DNA from: Streptomyces himalayensis subsp. himalayensis
Lineage (GTDB): Bacteria; Actinomycetota; Actinomycetes; Streptomycetales; Streptomycetaceae
Length of the DNA stretch: 64,000 nucleotides
NCBI RefSeq assembly: GCF_013778455.1
Contig: NZ_JACEHE010000002.1
Span: 62,001-126,000, forward strand
Direction of reading: 5' to 3'
Of the stretch, positions 1 to 9,894 are shown in pieces (within the stretch, counting starts at the first letter, position 1; the number at the start of each line of letters is the position of its first letter). The translations under genes and the position numbers were made by a program. Under the pieces are notes generated by a model. That model was given only the letters and a program-made list of their open reading frames with translations, was not told the origin of the DNA and ran no database searches.

Positions 1-84
1 CAATTCGCGTACGGCGTTCTCGGCGCGCTTCTCGTCGAACTCGCCGATGGTGCCCTCGCCGTCCAGCGTCACGGGGTCGGTCAT
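1..84 (-). CDS. folE: GTP cyclohydrolase I, N-terminal fragment
   Basis: Only the first 28 codons lie inside the window; the gene runs off the left edge. The visible protein begins MTDPVTLDGEGTIGEFDEKR and is followed by an acidic helix, which matches my memory of the N-terminus of streptomycete FolE. FolE converts GTP to dihydroneopterin triphosphate, the first step of folate synthesis. Position directly downstream of ftsH on the same strand is the usual Streptomyces order (hpt-ftsH-folE). A strong hairpin at 127-166 separates it from ftsH, so it may have its own promoter. The catalytic region is not visible, so the call rests on the N-terminus and on synteny. Confidence 0.75.
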   Translation of the reverse strand, partial: MTDPVTLDGEGTIGEFDEKRAENAVREL

Positions 85-126
85 GTGTGCCTCGTTCCTG
101 TGGTGTCGCATACGGGCATACGACAA

Positions 127-166
127 TGCCGCGCCCCCCAAGGCTAAAACCTTGGGGGGCACGGCA
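127..166 (-). terminator. Strong hairpin between ftsH and folE
   Basis: The arms GCCCCCCAAGG (133-143) and CCTTGGGGGGC (150-160) pair perfectly around a six-base loop. They are extended by TGCCG (127-131) and CGGCA (162-166). The hairpin lies after the ftsH stop and before the folE start, so it is probably the ftsH terminator or an attenuator for folE. No clear T-run follows, as is common in Streptomyces. Confidence 0.75.
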
Positions 167-231
167 TCATTCCGGTACAGCTGTGAGCTGCGCGACCACC
201 GAGGTGATCACCCTCGGTGCGGCCGAGGCGG

Positions 232-2280
232 TCAGCTGTCGGTGCGCTCCTCCGGGGCCGGAGCGATCTCGGTCGGCGACACGGGTGCCGCCTCCGATGC
301 CGCGCCTGCCGCCGTCACCGCGGGCGTGGCGCCGTTCGTACCGGTCGTCAGCGACAGCTCCTTCGGGGAGAGCACCGGCGGACGGGTCGAGGGCGTACGC
401 CGGGAGGAGCCGGTCCACGCGGGACGGGCCGGACGCTTGACGATGGGAGCGAAGATCTCGGCGATCTGCTCCTTGTTCAGCGTCTCCTTCTCCAGCAGCG
501 CGAGGACCAGGTTGTCGAGGACGTCACGGTTCTCGACGAGGATCTCCCAGGCCTCGTTGTGCGCGTTCTCAATGAGCTTCTTGACCTCTTCGTCGACGAG
601 CGCCGCGACCTCTTCCGAGTAGTCCCGCGGGTGCGACATCTCGCGGCCCAGGAACGGCTCGGTGTTGTCGCCGCCGAACTTGATCGCGCCGAGCCGCTCG
701 GTCATGCCGTACTGCGTGACCATGGCCCGCGCGGTCGCGGTCGCCTTCTCGATGTCGTTGGCCGCACCCGTGGTCGGGTCGTGGAAGACGAGCTCCTCGG
801 CCGCCCGGCCACCCAGCATGTATGCCAGCTGGTCGAGCATCTCGTTGCGCGTGGTCGAGTACTTGTCCTCGTCCGGCAGGACCATCGTGTAGCCCAGCGC
901 GCGGCCACGCGACAGGATCGTGATCTTGTGGACCGGGTCGGAGTTCGGCGAGGCCGCCGCGACCAGGGCGTGACCGCCCTCGTGGTACGCGGTGATCTTC
1001 TTCTCCTTGTCCGACATGATCCGGGTCCGCTTCTGCGGGCCCGCCACGACGCGGTCGATGGCCTCGTCCAGCATGTGGTTGTCGATCAGCTTCTTGTCGC
1101 TGCGGGCGGTCAGCAGCGCCGCCTCGTTCAGCACGTTGGAGAGATCGGCACCGGTGAAGCCGGGGGTGCGCCGGGCGACGGCCGAGAGGTCGACGTCCGG
1201 TGCGACCGGCTTGCCCTTCTGGTGGACCTTGAGGATCTCCAGACGGCCCTGCATGTCCGGCCGGTCGACGGCGATCTGCCGGTCGAAGCGGCCCGGGCGC
1301 AGCAGCGCCGGGTCGAGGATGTCGGGCCGGTTGGTGGCGGCGATCAGGATGACGCCGCCCTTCACGTCGAAGCCGTCCATCTCGACGAGCAGCTGGTTCA
1401 GCGTCTGCTCGCGCTCGTCGTGGCCACCGCCGAGGCCCGCACCGCGGTGGCGGCCGACGGCGTCGATCTCGTCGACGAAGACGATCGCCGGGGCGTTCGC
1501 CTTGGCCTGCTCGAAGAGGTCACGGACACGGGAGGCACCGACACCGACGAACATCTCGACGAAGTCGGAACCCGAGATCGAGTAGAACGGCACGCCCGCC
1601 TCGCCGGCGACGGCGCGCGCGAGCAGCGTCTTGCCCGTACCGGGCGGGCCGTACAGCAGCACGCCCTTGGGGATCTTGGCGCCGACGGCCTGGAACTTCG
1701 CCGGCTCCTGCAGGAACTCCTTGATCTCCTGGAGCTCCTCGACGGCCTCGTCCGAGCCCGCGACGTCGGAGAACGTCGTCTTCGGGGTGTCCTTGGTAAT
1801 GAGCTTGGCCTTGGACTTCCCGAAGTTCATGACCCGGGAGCCGCCGCCCTGCATCTGGTTCATCAGGAACAGGAAGACGACCACGATGAGGACGAAGGGG
1901 AGCAGAGAGAGCAGGATCCCGACGAACGGGTTCTGCTTCGACGGCGACACGGTGTAGCCGTCGGGAATCTGCTTGTCCTCGAACTTGGCCTGCAGGTCCT
2001 TGGCGAGGTCGACGCCCTGGTCGCCGATGTAGCTCGCCTGGATCTTGCCGCTGTTCTCGACCTTCTGGCCATCCTTCAGCTCGACCTTGATGGTCTGCTC
2101 GTCACCGGTGGTCAGCTTGGCCGACTTCACCCGGTTGTCGTTGATGGCCTGGACGACCTGACCGGTGTCCACTGTCTTGTAGCCGCCGGACGAGCCGACG
2201 ACCTGCATCAACACGACCACGGCAAGGACGGCCAGCACGATCCACATGACCGGCCCACGGAAGTATCGCTTCACGTCCAT
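232..2280 (-). CDS. ftsH: ATP-dependent zinc metalloprotease FtsH
   Basis: Membrane-anchored AAA+ protease that degrades misfolded and regulatory membrane or cytosolic proteins. Numbered from the chosen ATG (682 aa), a first membrane segment lies near residues 8-28 and a second near 118-140. The Walker A motif GPPGTGKT is at about 211-218, the Walker B segment IVFVDEID near 267, and the zinc site HEGGH at about 433-437. The C-terminus is a Pro/Ala/Thr-rich tail of about 80 residues. I chose the start giving [10 protein letters not shown], the family N-terminus; an in-frame ATG at 2316 adds 12 residues but has no visible ribosome site. The only good ribosome site (AGGAGGG) lies upstream of a GGAGCGG-CA-CCGCTCC hairpin, about 24 nt before the chosen ATG. 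hpt and tilS lie upstream on the same strand. Confidence 0.95.
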   Translation of the reverse strand: MDVKRYFRGPVMWIVLAVLAVVVLMQVVGSSGGYKTVDTGQVVQAINDNRVKSAKLTTGDEQTIKVELKDGQKVENSGKIQASYIGDQGVDLAKDLQAKFEDKQIPDGYTVSPSKQNPFVGILLSLLPFVLIVVVFLFLMNQMQGGGSRVMNFGKSKAKLITKDTPKTTFSDVAGSDEAVEELQEIKEFLQEPAKFQAVGAKIPKGVLLYGPPGTGKTLLARAVAGEAGVPFYSISGSDFVEMFVGVGASRVRDLFEQAKANAPAIVFVDEIDAVGRHRGAGLGGGHDEREQTLNQLLVEMDGFDVKGGVILIAATNRPDILDPALLRPGRFDRQIAVDRPDMQGRLEILKVHQKGKPVAPDVDLSAVARRTPGFTGADLSNVLNEAALLTARSDKKLIDNHMLDEAIDRVVAGPQKRTRIMSDKEKKITAYHEGGHALVAAASPNSDPVHKITILSRGRALGYTMVLPDEDKYSTTRNEMLDQLAYMLGGRAAEELVFHDPTTGAANDIEKATATARAMVTQYGMTERLGAIKFGGDNTEPFLGREMSHPRDYSEEVAALVDEEVKKLIENAHNEAWEILVENRDVLDNLVLALLEKETLNKEQIAEIFAPIVKRPARPAWTGSSRRTPSTRPPVLSPKELSLTTGTNGATPAVTAAGAASEAAPVSPTEIAPAPEERTDS

Positions 2281-2495
2281 CCATACGGAGCGGTGCCGCT
2301 CCGTCCCTCCTGCCATAGTGAGTTTGATAAAGACTGTTCTTCGGACGGTACCCCAGGATCGTCACCCGACGCTGCGGAGAAGACCGGCAATACCGCCTCG
2401 GATGGTCCAACGGCGGAAAACGCCTGGGGGTTCCCGAATGTCCTGTGGGCCCGGGCACACCCGGACCACCGGCTGGGGGGAACACCCGTCGCCGC

Positions 2496-3059
2496 TCAGG
2501 AACCGCCGTAGACGTGGGGCGCGAGCGTACCGACGAACGGGAGGTTGCGGTACTTCTCGGCGTAGTCCAGGCCGTACCCGATGACGAACTCGTTGGGGAT
2601 GTCGAAGCCGACCCACTCCACGTCGATCGCGACCTTGGCCGCCTCCGGCTTGCGCAGCAGCGTGCACACCTTCAGCGACGCCGGCTCGCGCGAGCCGAGG
2701 TTCGAGATGAGCCAGGACAGCGTCAGCCCCGAGTCGATGATGTCCTCGACGATGAGGACGTGCTTGCCCTTGATGTCGGTGTCGAGGTCCTTGAGGATCC
2801 GCACGACACCGGACGACTGGGTGCCCGCGCCGTACGACGACACGGCCATCCAGTCCATGGTGACGGGGGTGGACAGCGCACGGGCCAGATCGGCCATGAC
2901 CATCACCGCGCCCTTGAGGACACCGACGATCAGCAGGTCCTTGCCCGCGTACTCCGCGTCGATCTTCGCGGCCAGCTCGGCCAGCTTCGCGTCGATCTCT
3001 TCTTTGGTGATGAGCACCGACTTGAGATCGGCACCCATGTCTTTCGCGTCCACCCGCAT
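2496..3059 (-). CDS. hpt: Hypoxanthine phosphoribosyltransferase
   Basis: Purine salvage enzyme that joins hypoxanthine or guanine to PRPP to give IMP or GMP in the cytosol. The protein is 187 aa, normal for the family. The PRPP-binding loop [17 protein letters not shown] sits near residue 100, and the early [16 protein letters not shown] segment is typical of HPRTs. An in-frame GTG directly precedes the chosen ATG. It lies between tilS (upstream, gap of about 64 nt) and ftsH (downstream), the conserved bacterial tilS-hpt-ftsH order. A promoter for ftsH could lie in the 215 nt between hpt and ftsH, where I recognise no clear motif. Confidence 0.95.
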   Translation of the reverse strand: MRVDAKDMGADLKSVLITKEEIDAKLAELAAKIDAEYAGKDLLIVGVLKGAVMVMADLARALSTPVTMDWMAVSSYGAGTQSSGVVRILKDLDTDIKGKHVLIVEDIIDSGLTLSWLISNLGSREPASLKVCTLLRKPEAAKVAIDVEWVGFDIPNEFVIGYGLDYAEKYRNLPFVGTLAPHVYGGS

Positions 3060-3123
3060 CACTTTCGGTCGTGTCCGCCGACGTCCCGGTCGTCTGCCGT
3101 ACCAGGCGTACCGGGGCTCTTCG

Positions 3124-4173
3124 TCAGCCTTGCCGAATCACCAGTCTGCCACCCTGCCGCTGGGCGACGACGCGGCCGGGGAGATTGATGGCGCCCTGAC
3201 CGCGCCACCCGGTGATCAGCCGGTCGACTTCCTCGATGTGGCGGGCGAACAGCGAACCGGCCGGGGCGCCCGCGGCGATGGCGGCGCGGCGCAGGATGCG
3301 GCGGCGTACGGCGGGCGGCAGCGCGTAGAGCTTGGCGCATTCCAGCAGGCCGGAGGCGTCGCGGACGGAGGCCTCGGCCTCGGCGGCCCAGGCGTCGAGC
3401 GCGTCGGCGTCGTCGCGGGAGAGCTGGGCCGTGCGGGCGAGGGCCTCCACGACGCCCTTGCCGAGCGCCTTCTCCAGGGCGGGCAGGCCTTCGTGGCGCA
3501 GGCGCGAGCGCGTGTACGCGGGGTCTGTGTTGTGCGGGTCGTCCCAGACGGGCAGCGACTGGACCATGCAGGCCTTGCGGGCGGTCTGCCGGTCGAGGTG
3601 CAGGAAGGGGCGGCGGTAACGGCCGGCGGCCCCGGGTCCCCCGGAAACAGCAGCCATTCCGGACAGGGAACGGATGCCGGAGCCGCGGGCGAGGCCCAGC
3701 AGGACGGTTTCCGCTTGGTCATCGCGGGTGTGGCCGAGCAGGATCGCCGCGGCGCCGTGGCGCTCTGCGGCGGCGTCCAGCGCGGCGTACCGGGCCTCGC
3801 GGGCGGCAGCCTCGGGACCGCCGTCGCGGCCGACCGACACGACGACGGAGTCGACGGGGTCCAGGCCGAGGGCGGTGAGCCGCGCGACGACTTCGGCGGC
3901 GCGGAGGTCAGAGCCGGGCTGCAGACCGTGGTCGACGGTGATGCCACCGGCGCGGATGCCGAGTTTGGGGGCTTCGAAGGCGAGGGCGGAGGCGAGCGCC
4001 ATGGAGTCGGCGCCGCCGGAGCAGGCCACGAGTACCAGGGCGTCCCCGGGCGCGCGCTCGGTGTGGGCCGCATGGGGCTCGGGAGTGCGCTGGGCGCTGA
4101 GGTCGATGAGGACGTCGTGGAGGACGCGGCGGACCGCCAGGCGTATCGCCGCGACCGCTGGATGGGGACCCAT
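3124..4173 (-). CDS. tilS: tRNA(Ile)-lysidine synthase
   Basis: ATP-dependent enzyme that converts C34 of the CAU-anticodon tRNA-Ile to lysidine so that AUA is read as isoleucine. The protein is 349 aa. The N-type ATP-pyrophosphatase PP-loop SGGADS is at about residues 52-57, followed by [14 protein letters not shown] and the [20 protein letters not shown] segment typical of TilS. The C-terminal domain is short, as in other actinobacteria. The start ATG has GAAGGGAAC upstream. It is followed closely by hpt and then ftsH, and was probably transcribed with hpt. Confidence 0.93.
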   Translation of the reverse strand: MGPHPAVAAIRLAVRRVLHDVLIDLSAQRTPEPHAAHTERAPGDALVLVACSGGADSMALASALAFEAPKLGIRAGGITVDHGLQPGSDLRAAEVVARLTALGLDPVDSVVVSVGRDGGPEAAAREARYAALDAAAERHGAAAILLGHTRDDQAETVLLGLARGSGIRSLSGMAAVSGGPGAAGRYRRPFLHLDRQTARKACMVQSLPVWDDPHNTDPAYTRSRLRHEGLPALEKALGKGVVEALARTAQLSRDDADALDAWAAEAEASVRDASGLLECAKLYALPPAVRRRILRRAAIAAGAPAGSLFARHIEEVDRLITGWRGQGAINLPGRVVAQRQGGRLVIRQG

Positions 4174-4417
4174 GTCCGGTTCCCTTCGGGAGTTCGGGAG
4201 TGTGCCTCGGAATCTGTCACTCGGTCACCGAGTGCCTGCGCCGGCCGCCCGTCTCGCACGGGCCGTTCAGTCACTCAGAGTGGTTCGATGGTGACAGAGC
4301 CGAGCCGTTACCCGAGCATTGCACGCCTTCTCAAGCCTCACGGTCCCTCGGACGGGTGATAACGGGCGTTCTTCGCGGTCGGTGCATCCAGATCGTCGCT
4401 GCCCGGCTCATCCCAGC

Positions 4418-5542
4418 TCACGACTCCGCTTTGCGGTGCACCCGCGCGACCCAGTCCGCCGGTTTGGAGATCTCGGACTTGGTGGGGAGCGTGTTGGGCG
4501 AGGTCCAGATCCGGTTGAAGCCGTCCATGCCGACCTCTTCGACGACGGACCGTACGAACCGCTCGCCGTCCTTGTACTGCCGCAGTTTCGCGTCGAGGCC
4601 CAGCAGCTTGCGCAGGGCCACGTCCAGGCGGGAGGCGCCTCGGGCGCGGCGCTGCTGGAACTTCTCGCGGATCTCGCCCACGGACGGCACGACCGCCGGG
4701 CCGACGCCGTCCATCACGAAGTCCGCATGGCCCTCGAGGAGCGACATCACGGCGGTCAGCCGGCCGAGGATCTCCCGCTGGGCGGGGCTCTGCACCAGCT
4801 CGACGAGGGAGTGGCCGCCGTCGTCCTCCTCGCCCTCCGGGCGGCCGCCGGCCAGCGACTGCGCGGCCTCCCTGATCCGCTCGAGGACGGTCATGGGATC
4901 GACGTCCGTCTCGGCAAGGAACGACTGGATCTCGCCCTCGAGGTGGTCGCGCAGCCAGGGAACGGCCGTGAACTGGGTGCGGTGCGTCTCCTCGTGCAGG
5001 CACACCCACAGCCGGAAGTCGTGCGGGTCCACGTCGAGCTCGCGCTCCACGTGGACGACGTTCGGCGCCACGAGCAGCAGCCTGCCCCCGCCGTTGCTGC
5101 CGGCCGGGAGCTCGCGCGTCGCCGGGGCGAAGGTCTCGTACTGGCCGAGGACCCGCGAGGCGAGGAAGGACAGCAGCATGCCCAGCTCGACGCCGGTGAC
5201 CTTGCCGCCGACGGCGCCGAGGACGGCACCGCCCGGGCCGCCGCCGCGGCGCTGCTGCATCTTGTCCAGGAGGGGCTTGAGGAGTTCGCGGAACCCGGCG
5301 ACGTTGGCCCGGACCCAGCCGGGCCGGTCGACGACGAGTACGGGGGTGTCGTGGGCCTCGTCGGTGCCCAACCGGGTGAAGCCCCGGACGTGCTCCTCGG
5401 AGGCCTTGGCATGCCGACGCAGCTCCGCGACGACGGCGCGGGCCTCGTCGCGGGTCACCTCCGGGCCCGGCCGTACGAGCCGGGTCGCGGTCGCCACCGC
5501 GAGATTCCAGTCGACCATCTCGGCACCACCGATGCTCGTCAT
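4418..5542 (-). CDS. Zinc-dependent metalloprotease, zincin DUF2342 family
   Basis: The 374-residue protein matches the actinobacterial family annotated as zincin_2/DUF2342 or 'coenzyme F420 biosynthesis-associated protein'. A zinc-site HEETH lies at about residues 183-187 in CLHEETHRTQF. A downstream LLEGHADFVMDG segment probably supplies the third ligand (EGHADFV is a family hallmark). No signal peptide or membrane segment is seen, so it is probably cytosolic. Its substrate is unknown to me. It lies between dacB and tilS on the same strand, with 244 nt before tilS; that conserved streptomycete position gives no functional clue. F420 involvement is only an inherited family name and is not supported by the neighbours here. 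Confidence 0.85.
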   Translation of the reverse strand: MTSIGGAEMVDWNLAVATATRLVRPGPEVTRDEARAVVAELRRHAKASEEHVRGFTRLGTDEAHDTPVLVVDRPGWVRANVAGFRELLKPLLDKMQQRRGGGPGGAVLGAVGGKVTGVELGMLLSFLASRVLGQYETFAPATRELPAGSNGGGRLLLVAPNVVHVERELDVDPHDFRLWVCLHEETHRTQFTAVPWLRDHLEGEIQSFLAETDVDPMTVLERIREAAQSLAGGRPEGEEDDGGHSLVELVQSPAQREILGRLTAVMSLLEGHADFVMDGVGPAVVPSVGEIREKFQQRRARGASRLDVALRKLLGLDAKLRQYKDGERFVRSVVEEVGMDGFNRIWTSPNTLPTKSEISKPADWVARVHRKAES

Positions 5543-5630
5543 GCGTCAACGGTACGTGAGCATGTCCGGCTGCGGAGGTTGTTGGAGCCCCCAGCCTTGG
5601 CTGGACCTCCGGGTCGACGGCACCGTGCGC

Positions 5631-5750
5631 CGTGGTGCTGTGCCCGCCCTCCCCCATTGCCTTAAGGGCATGGGAGGTACCCCCATCGTCTGGGGCACCT
5701 CCTGGGGGCCCCAGCGGTAGCTGGGGGAGGAACGATTGCCCACAGCGGTA
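5631..5750. repeat. Dispersed hairpin repeat, copy A
   Basis: Intergenic element that begins CGTGGTGCTGTGCCCGCCCT, contains several C/G-rich inverted pairs (CTCCCCCA with TGGGAGG, and CCCCAGCGGTAGCTGGGG) and ends near TTGCCCACAGCGG. The same two ends and the AGCTACCGCTGGG core occur at 19021-19097 and, inverted, at 61741-61820. This copy carries an extra CCATTGCCTTAAGGGCATGG hairpin. It could serve as a transcription terminator after dacB. Confidence 0.7.
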
Positions 5751-5754
5751 TCGG

Positions 5755-7296
5755 TCAGTTGCAGCCGCAGGCCGCCAGTGCTGACGCTGCTCTGTCCAGC
5801 GTTGACTGGGCCGTCTTCGGGTCTGTCGTGCCTGTCGTCAGGAAAGCGAATGCCAGGAGGCGGCCGTCTGTGTCGACCACTGTGCCTGCGAGGGTGTTCA
5901 CGCCGGTCAGGGTGCCGGTTTTGGCGCGGACGAGGCCGGTGCCAGGGGCGTCCGCGTCGTCGGCGTAACGGTTGCGCAGTGTGCCGGTGAAGCCTGCGAC
6001 GGGCAGGCCTGTCAGGACCGGGCGGAGCTCCGCGTGGTCCGGGTCGGCGGCGCGGGCGAGGAGCGCGGTGAGCAGGCTCGCGCTGAGCCTGCCGGCACGG
6101 TTCAGGCCACTGCCGTCGGCGAACTGAGCGCCGGACAGGGGGAGTTTCAGCTTCTTCAGCTGCGTACTGATCGCCTTCGCTCCGCCGTCGAAGCTCGCGG
6201 GTTCGTCCGTGGCGAGCGCCGTCTGCCGGGCCAGCGCCTCGGCGATGTCGTTGTCGCTGTTCGTCAGCATCCGCTCGACCAGCGCCGCCAGGGTCGGGGA
6301 CTGCACCGAGGCCAGTGACTCGGCATGGTCCGACGCCTTGGCCGAGGACGGGTCGGGCGTCTCGGTCTTGATGCCGCGGTCGCGCAGCAGCTCCGCGAAC
6401 GTACCCGCCGCATCCGCCGCCGGATCCCCGCTGCGCGGCGCCGGACCGCTTGCGGAGTCGTCGAGGCGGCCTTCGTCGGCCATCAGCGCGCTGACCGGCG
6501 CGATGTTCCAGTTCGGGCCGATGGGGTGCAGCAGCGGCCCCGAGTACAGCGACGTGTCGTAACCGAGGGAGATCTTCTCCACGCCCTTGGCCTTGAGCGC
6601 GCGGGCGGTGTCGTCGGCCAGAGTGCGCAGGCTCGCGTTGCCCTCCGCGTCCTTGCGGGCAGTGAGCGTCGGGTCGCCACCGCCGACCAGCACGACTTTC
6701 CCGACCTTGTCGGAGCCGGGCTCGACGACCGCCCGCGTCGTGATGCGGTGGTCCGGGCCCGCCGCGGTCAGCACCGCCACAGCCGTCGCGATCTTGGTGG
6801 TCGACGCGGGCGTGAGGGCCTCGCCCGCCCCCTTGCCGTACAGCTGCTTGCCCGTGGCGGCGTCGACGACGGCGGCCGTGCGCTGGGCGCCCAGGGAGCC
6901 GCTGTTCAGCAGCGGGGCGAGCACCTTGGCGAGTGCGCGCTCATCGGGGACCGGTGCGGAGCCCGTGCCCGTGGGTGCCGCGAGCGCGGCCAGTACGGAT
7001 GGAGCGCTCGGGGCGGCCGCCGGTGTCTTCCGGGCTCGCGTGTCCTTCCCGTTGCCGTCCTTCCGGGAGGCAGGGCTGCCGTGATCTGTGCCACCCCCGT
7101 CCTCCAGTGCGGCGGCCCGGTCCCGCTCGGCCGTACGCTGGCCGGAGTCCCAGGGACCGGCCGCGGCAACCGAGCCGACCGCGAGGGCCAGGCCGACCAC
7201 GGCCGCGCCCCCCGTGAGCTGCCAGGTTGTGAGTTTCGCGAACCGTACCCCGCACCGCCTCGCGAAGCGCCCAGCCGTCAGCTCTGGCACGAGCAC
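5755..7296 (-). CDS. dacB: D-alanyl-D-alanine carboxypeptidase/endopeptidase, PBP4 type
   Basis: Penicillin-binding peptidase S13 that trims or cleaves peptidoglycan cross-links outside the membrane. Its 513 aa start with a short basic N-terminus and a hydrophobic segment (about 27-47) acting as signal or anchor, followed by a charged Ala/Pro-rich linker to about residue 115. The three serine-penicilloyl-enzyme motifs are visible: S-T-T-K at about 165-168, S-D-N in MLTNSDNDIAEAL, and K-T-G in RAKTGTLTGVN near the C-terminus. Two starts are possible: GTG at 7296 and GTG six bases later. It is divergent from ppa, with about 200 nt between. The downstream neighbour is the zincin gene after hairpin repeat copy A. 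Confidence 0.92.
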   Translation of the reverse strand: MLVPELTAGRFARRCGVRFAKLTTWQLTGGAAVVGLALAVGSVAAAGPWDSGQRTAERDRAAALEDGGGTDHGSPASRKDGNGKDTRARKTPAAAPSAPSVLAALAAPTGTGSAPVPDERALAKVLAPLLNSGSLGAQRTAAVVDAATGKQLYGKGAGEALTPASTTKIATAVAVLTAAGPDHRITTRAVVEPGSDKVGKVVLVGGGDPTLTARKDAEGNASLRTLADDTARALKAKGVEKISLGYDTSLYSGPLLHPIGPNWNIAPVSALMADEGRLDDSASGPAPRSGDPAADAAGTFAELLRDRGIKTETPDPSSAKASDHAESLASVQSPTLAALVERMLTNSDNDIAEALARQTALATDEPASFDGGAKAISTQLKKLKLPLSGAQFADGSGLNRAGRLSASLLTALLARAADPDHAELRPVLTGLPVAGFTGTLRNRYADDADAPGTGLVRAKTGTLTGVNTLAGTVVDTDGRLLAFAFLTTGTTDPKTAQSTLDRAASALAACGCN

Positions 7297-7500
7297 CAGC
7301 CCCTTTCGCGATCACACACTTGCGTGAGGGACACTTAATCACTGCGTCTTGCCGCGGGACCGCACCACGGCAGGCCCGGCCACACGTCCGGCCGGGTGTC
7401 CGGGGGCCCTGCGGCGGAGCCGTTGACACATACGGCCCCGGGAGGATGCAGCACCACCCGATGTATGTGCATGTATGTGCTGATCATGGAGGAGCCACCG

Positions 7501-7992
7501 GTGGAGTTCGACGTCACGATCGAGATTCCGAAGGGATCGCGGAACAAGTACGAGGTGGACCACGAGACCGGTCGGATTCGCCTGGACCGTCGGCTCTTCA
7601 CCTCGACCAGCTACCCGGCGGACTACGGCTTCGTCGAGAACACTCTCGGCGAGGACGGCGACCCGCTGGACGCCCTGGTCATCCTGGACGAGCCGACGTT
7701 CCCCGGCTGCCTCATCCAGTGCCGCGCCATCGGCATGTTCCGGATGACGGACGAGGCGGGCGGCGACGACAAGCTGCTGTGCGTCCCGGCGCACGACCCG
7801 CGCGTGGAGCACCTGCGTGACATCCACCACGTGTCGGAGTTCGACCGCCTGGAGATCCAGCACTTCTTCGAGGTCTACAAGGACCTGGAGCCCGGCAAGT
7901 CGGTCGAGGGTGCCAACTGGGTCGGCCGCACGGACGCCGAGGCCGAGATCGAGCGTTCGTACAAGCGCTTCAAGGAGCAGGGCGGTCACTGA
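7501..7992 (+). CDS. ppa: Inorganic pyrophosphatase
   Basis: Hydrolyses pyrophosphate to phosphate in the cytosol, pulling biosynthetic reactions forward. The protein is 163 aa, the usual size for soluble family I enzymes. It starts [20 protein letters not shown], with the active-site signature DPLDALVIL and the downstream [16 protein letters not shown] segment. The GTG at 7501 has a perfect GGAGGAG six bases upstream and gives the family N-terminus; in-frame ATGs further upstream are rejected. A strong terminator follows at 8005-8048. It is divergent from dacB. Confidence 0.96.
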   Translation: MEFDVTIEIPKGSRNKYEVDHETGRIRLDRRLFTSTSYPADYGFVENTLGEDGDPLDALVILDEPTFPGCLIQCRAIGMFRMTDEAGGDDKLLCVPAHDPRVEHLRDIHHVSEFDRLEIQHFFEVYKDLEPGKSVEGANWVGRTDAEAEIERSYKRFKEQGGH

Positions 7993-8004
7993 CCCCCGCG
8001 TTCC

Positions 8005-8048
8005 CGAACGGGCCGCGTGATCCCTTACGGGACCGCGCGGCCCGTTCG
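8005..8048 (+). terminator. Terminator after ppa
   Basis: CGAACGGGCCGCG pairs with CGCGGCCCGTTCG across 8005-8048, with an inner TCCC-TTAC-GGGA stem. It starts 12 nt after the ppa stop. Confidence 0.85.
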
Positions 8049-8143
8049 TGCGTCCGCACCCATCCGGGGACGCCCGTAATAGTGCGCATACTAGGGCGTA
8101 CTGGTTGTGCAGACGAGACGTACGAAAGGCGGGGCAAAGGTTC

Positions 8144-9802
8144 GTGGCTCACCCCGAGGCGGAGGACCGCAAGCCGCAGTCGGACGAGGCGAGGAGCGCC
8201 TTCACACAGCCGATCGGCGTGGTGTCCCAGGCACCGGCGGCCGAGGACGAGTCGCAGACGACGTCCGAGTTCGCCATTCCGGACGGGCTGGCCGCTCCTC
8301 CGGCCGCCACGCAGGAGCCGGAGGGCTCGGCGTTCAGCACACCCGACACGTACAGCGTCCGGCACAGCATCCCCACGTTCACACCGCCGTCGGGCATCCC
8401 CATGGTCCGGCTGACCAAGGAGGCTCCCTGGCAGGACCGTATGCGCACGATGCTGCGCATGCCGGTAGCCGAGCGCCCGGCGCCGGAACCCGTACAGAAG
8501 CACGACGACGAGTCCGGGCCTGCGGTACCGCGTGTGCTGGACCTGACCCTGCGTATCGGCGAACTGCTGCTCGCCGGCGGTGAGGGCGCCGAGGACGTGG
8601 AGGCGGCGATGTTCGCCGTCTGCCGCAGTTACGGCCTGGACCGCTGCGAGCCGACCGTCACGTTCACGCAGCTGTCGATCACGCACCAGCCGTCGCTCGT
8701 GGACGATCCGGTGACGGCCTCGCGAATCGTCCGCCGCCGGGGCACCGACTACACGCGGCTCGCGGCCGTCTTCCGGCTGGTCGACGACATCAGCGACCCG
8801 GACACCGAGATCTCCCTGGAGGAGGCCTACCGACGCCTCGCGGAGATCCGCCGAAACCGGCACCCGTATCCGGGCTGGGCGCTGACCGCGGCGGGCGGCC
8901 TTCTCGCGGGTGCCGCGTCGATTCTGGTCGGCGGCGGCTTCATCGTCTTCGTGGCGGCGGCGGTCGGCGCGATGCTGGGCGACAGGCTCGCCTGGCTCTG
9001 CGCGGGGCGTGGGCTTCCGGAGTTCTACCAGTTCGTGGTGGCCGCGATGCCACCCGCCGCGATGGGCATCGCCCTGACGCTGGCACACGTCCCGGTGGCG
9101 GCCTCCGCGGTGGTCACCGGTGGCCTCTTCGCACTGCTGCCGGGGCGGGCCCTCGTGGCGGGCGTGCAGGACGGGCTGACCGGTTACTACATCACCGCTT
9201 CAGCGCGTCTGCTGGAGGTTCTGTACCTGTTCGTCGGCATCGTCACCGGCGTCCTGGTGGTGCTCTACTTCGGCGTGAAGTTCGGCGCCAAGCTCAATCC
9301 GGACGTGGCGCTGCTCACCGTCGAGCGCCCGGTGTGGCAGATCGCCGCGTCGATGCTGCTGTCACTCGCCTTCGCGGTGCTTCTCCAGCAGGAACGGTCC
9401 ACCGTTCTGCTGGTGACGCTCAACGGCGGCGTGGCCTGGGTGGTCTACGGCGCGCTGCACTACGCGGGGGGCCTCTCGCCCGTCGCGTCGACGGCGGTCG
9501 CGGCGGGCCTGGTGGGCCTCTTCGGCCAGCTCCTGTCGCGCTACCGGTTCGCGTCCGCGCTGCCGTACGTCACGGCCGCGATCGGCCCCCTGCTGCCCGG
9601 TTCTGCCACGTATTTCGGCCTTCTGGCGATCGCTCAGAACAACGTCGACAAGGGCATGGTCTCGCTCACCAAGGCCGCCGCGCTCGCGATGGCCATCGCG
9701 ATCGGCGTGAACCTGGGGTCCGAGATCTCCCGGCTGTTCCTCCGAGTGCCGGGCGCCACAGCGGAGGGCCGCCGCGCCGCCAAGCGAACCAGAGGTTTCT
9801 GA
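8144..9802 (+). CDS. Threonine/serine exporter family protein (ThrE-like)
   Basis: Integral membrane protein of the ThrE family (N-terminal DUF1212/ThrE domain plus a C-terminal ThrE_2/YjjB-like domain), which exports threonine and serine in Corynebacterium. After an unstructured N-terminus of about 130 residues rich in Pro, Glu and Ala, the conserved LRIGELLLAGGEGAEDVEAAM begins, then about ten hydrophobic segments. The GTG at 8144 is my choice; a longer frame starts at 8048, and a possible -10 TACTAG at about 8091 would place the transcript start between the two. The last residues are basic. Downstream lies the convergent dedA-like gene. Real substrate specificity is not shown by the sequence. 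Confidence 0.85.
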   Translation: MAHPEAEDRKPQSDEARSAFTQPIGVVSQAPAAEDESQTTSEFAIPDGLAAPPAATQEPEGSAFSTPDTYSVRHSIPTFTPPSGIPMVRLTKEAPWQDRMRTMLRMPVAERPAPEPVQKHDDESGPAVPRVLDLTLRIGELLLAGGEGAEDVEAAMFAVCRSYGLDRCEPTVTFTQLSITHQPSLVDDPVTASRIVRRRGTDYTRLAAVFRLVDDISDPDTEISLEEAYRRLAEIRRNRHPYPGWALTAAGGLLAGAASILVGGGFIVFVAAAVGAMLGDRLAWLCAGRGLPEFYQFVVAAMPPAAMGIALTLAHVPVAASAVVTGGLFALLPGRALVAGVQDGLTGYYITASARLLEVLYLFVGIVTGVLVVLYFGVKFGAKLNPDVALLTVERPVWQIAASMLLSLAFAVLLQQERSTVLLVTLNGGVAWVVYGALHYAGGLSPVASTAVAAGLVGLFGQLLSRYRFASALPYVTAAIGPLLPGSATYFGLLAIAQNNVDKGMVSLTKAAALAMAIAIGVNLGSEISRLFLRVPGATAEGRRAAKRTRGF

Positions 9803-9894
9803 GACCAAGGTCGCATCAGCCATCAATTGAGGAACCACGACGGCGAGCAACCAGGTCCGCGAGAGCGGCGCCGGCTTAGGCGCAAAAAGGGCCG

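Noticed and set aside
217..2511. Long plus-strand open frame across ftsH
   Set aside because: Antisense shadow of ftsH caused by high G+C; Arg/Leu/Asp-rich with no family, and ftsH on the other strand is certain.
4319..5665. Plus-strand open frames over the zincin gene
   Set aside because: Antisense to a gene with clear HExxH and family motifs; low-complexity composition.
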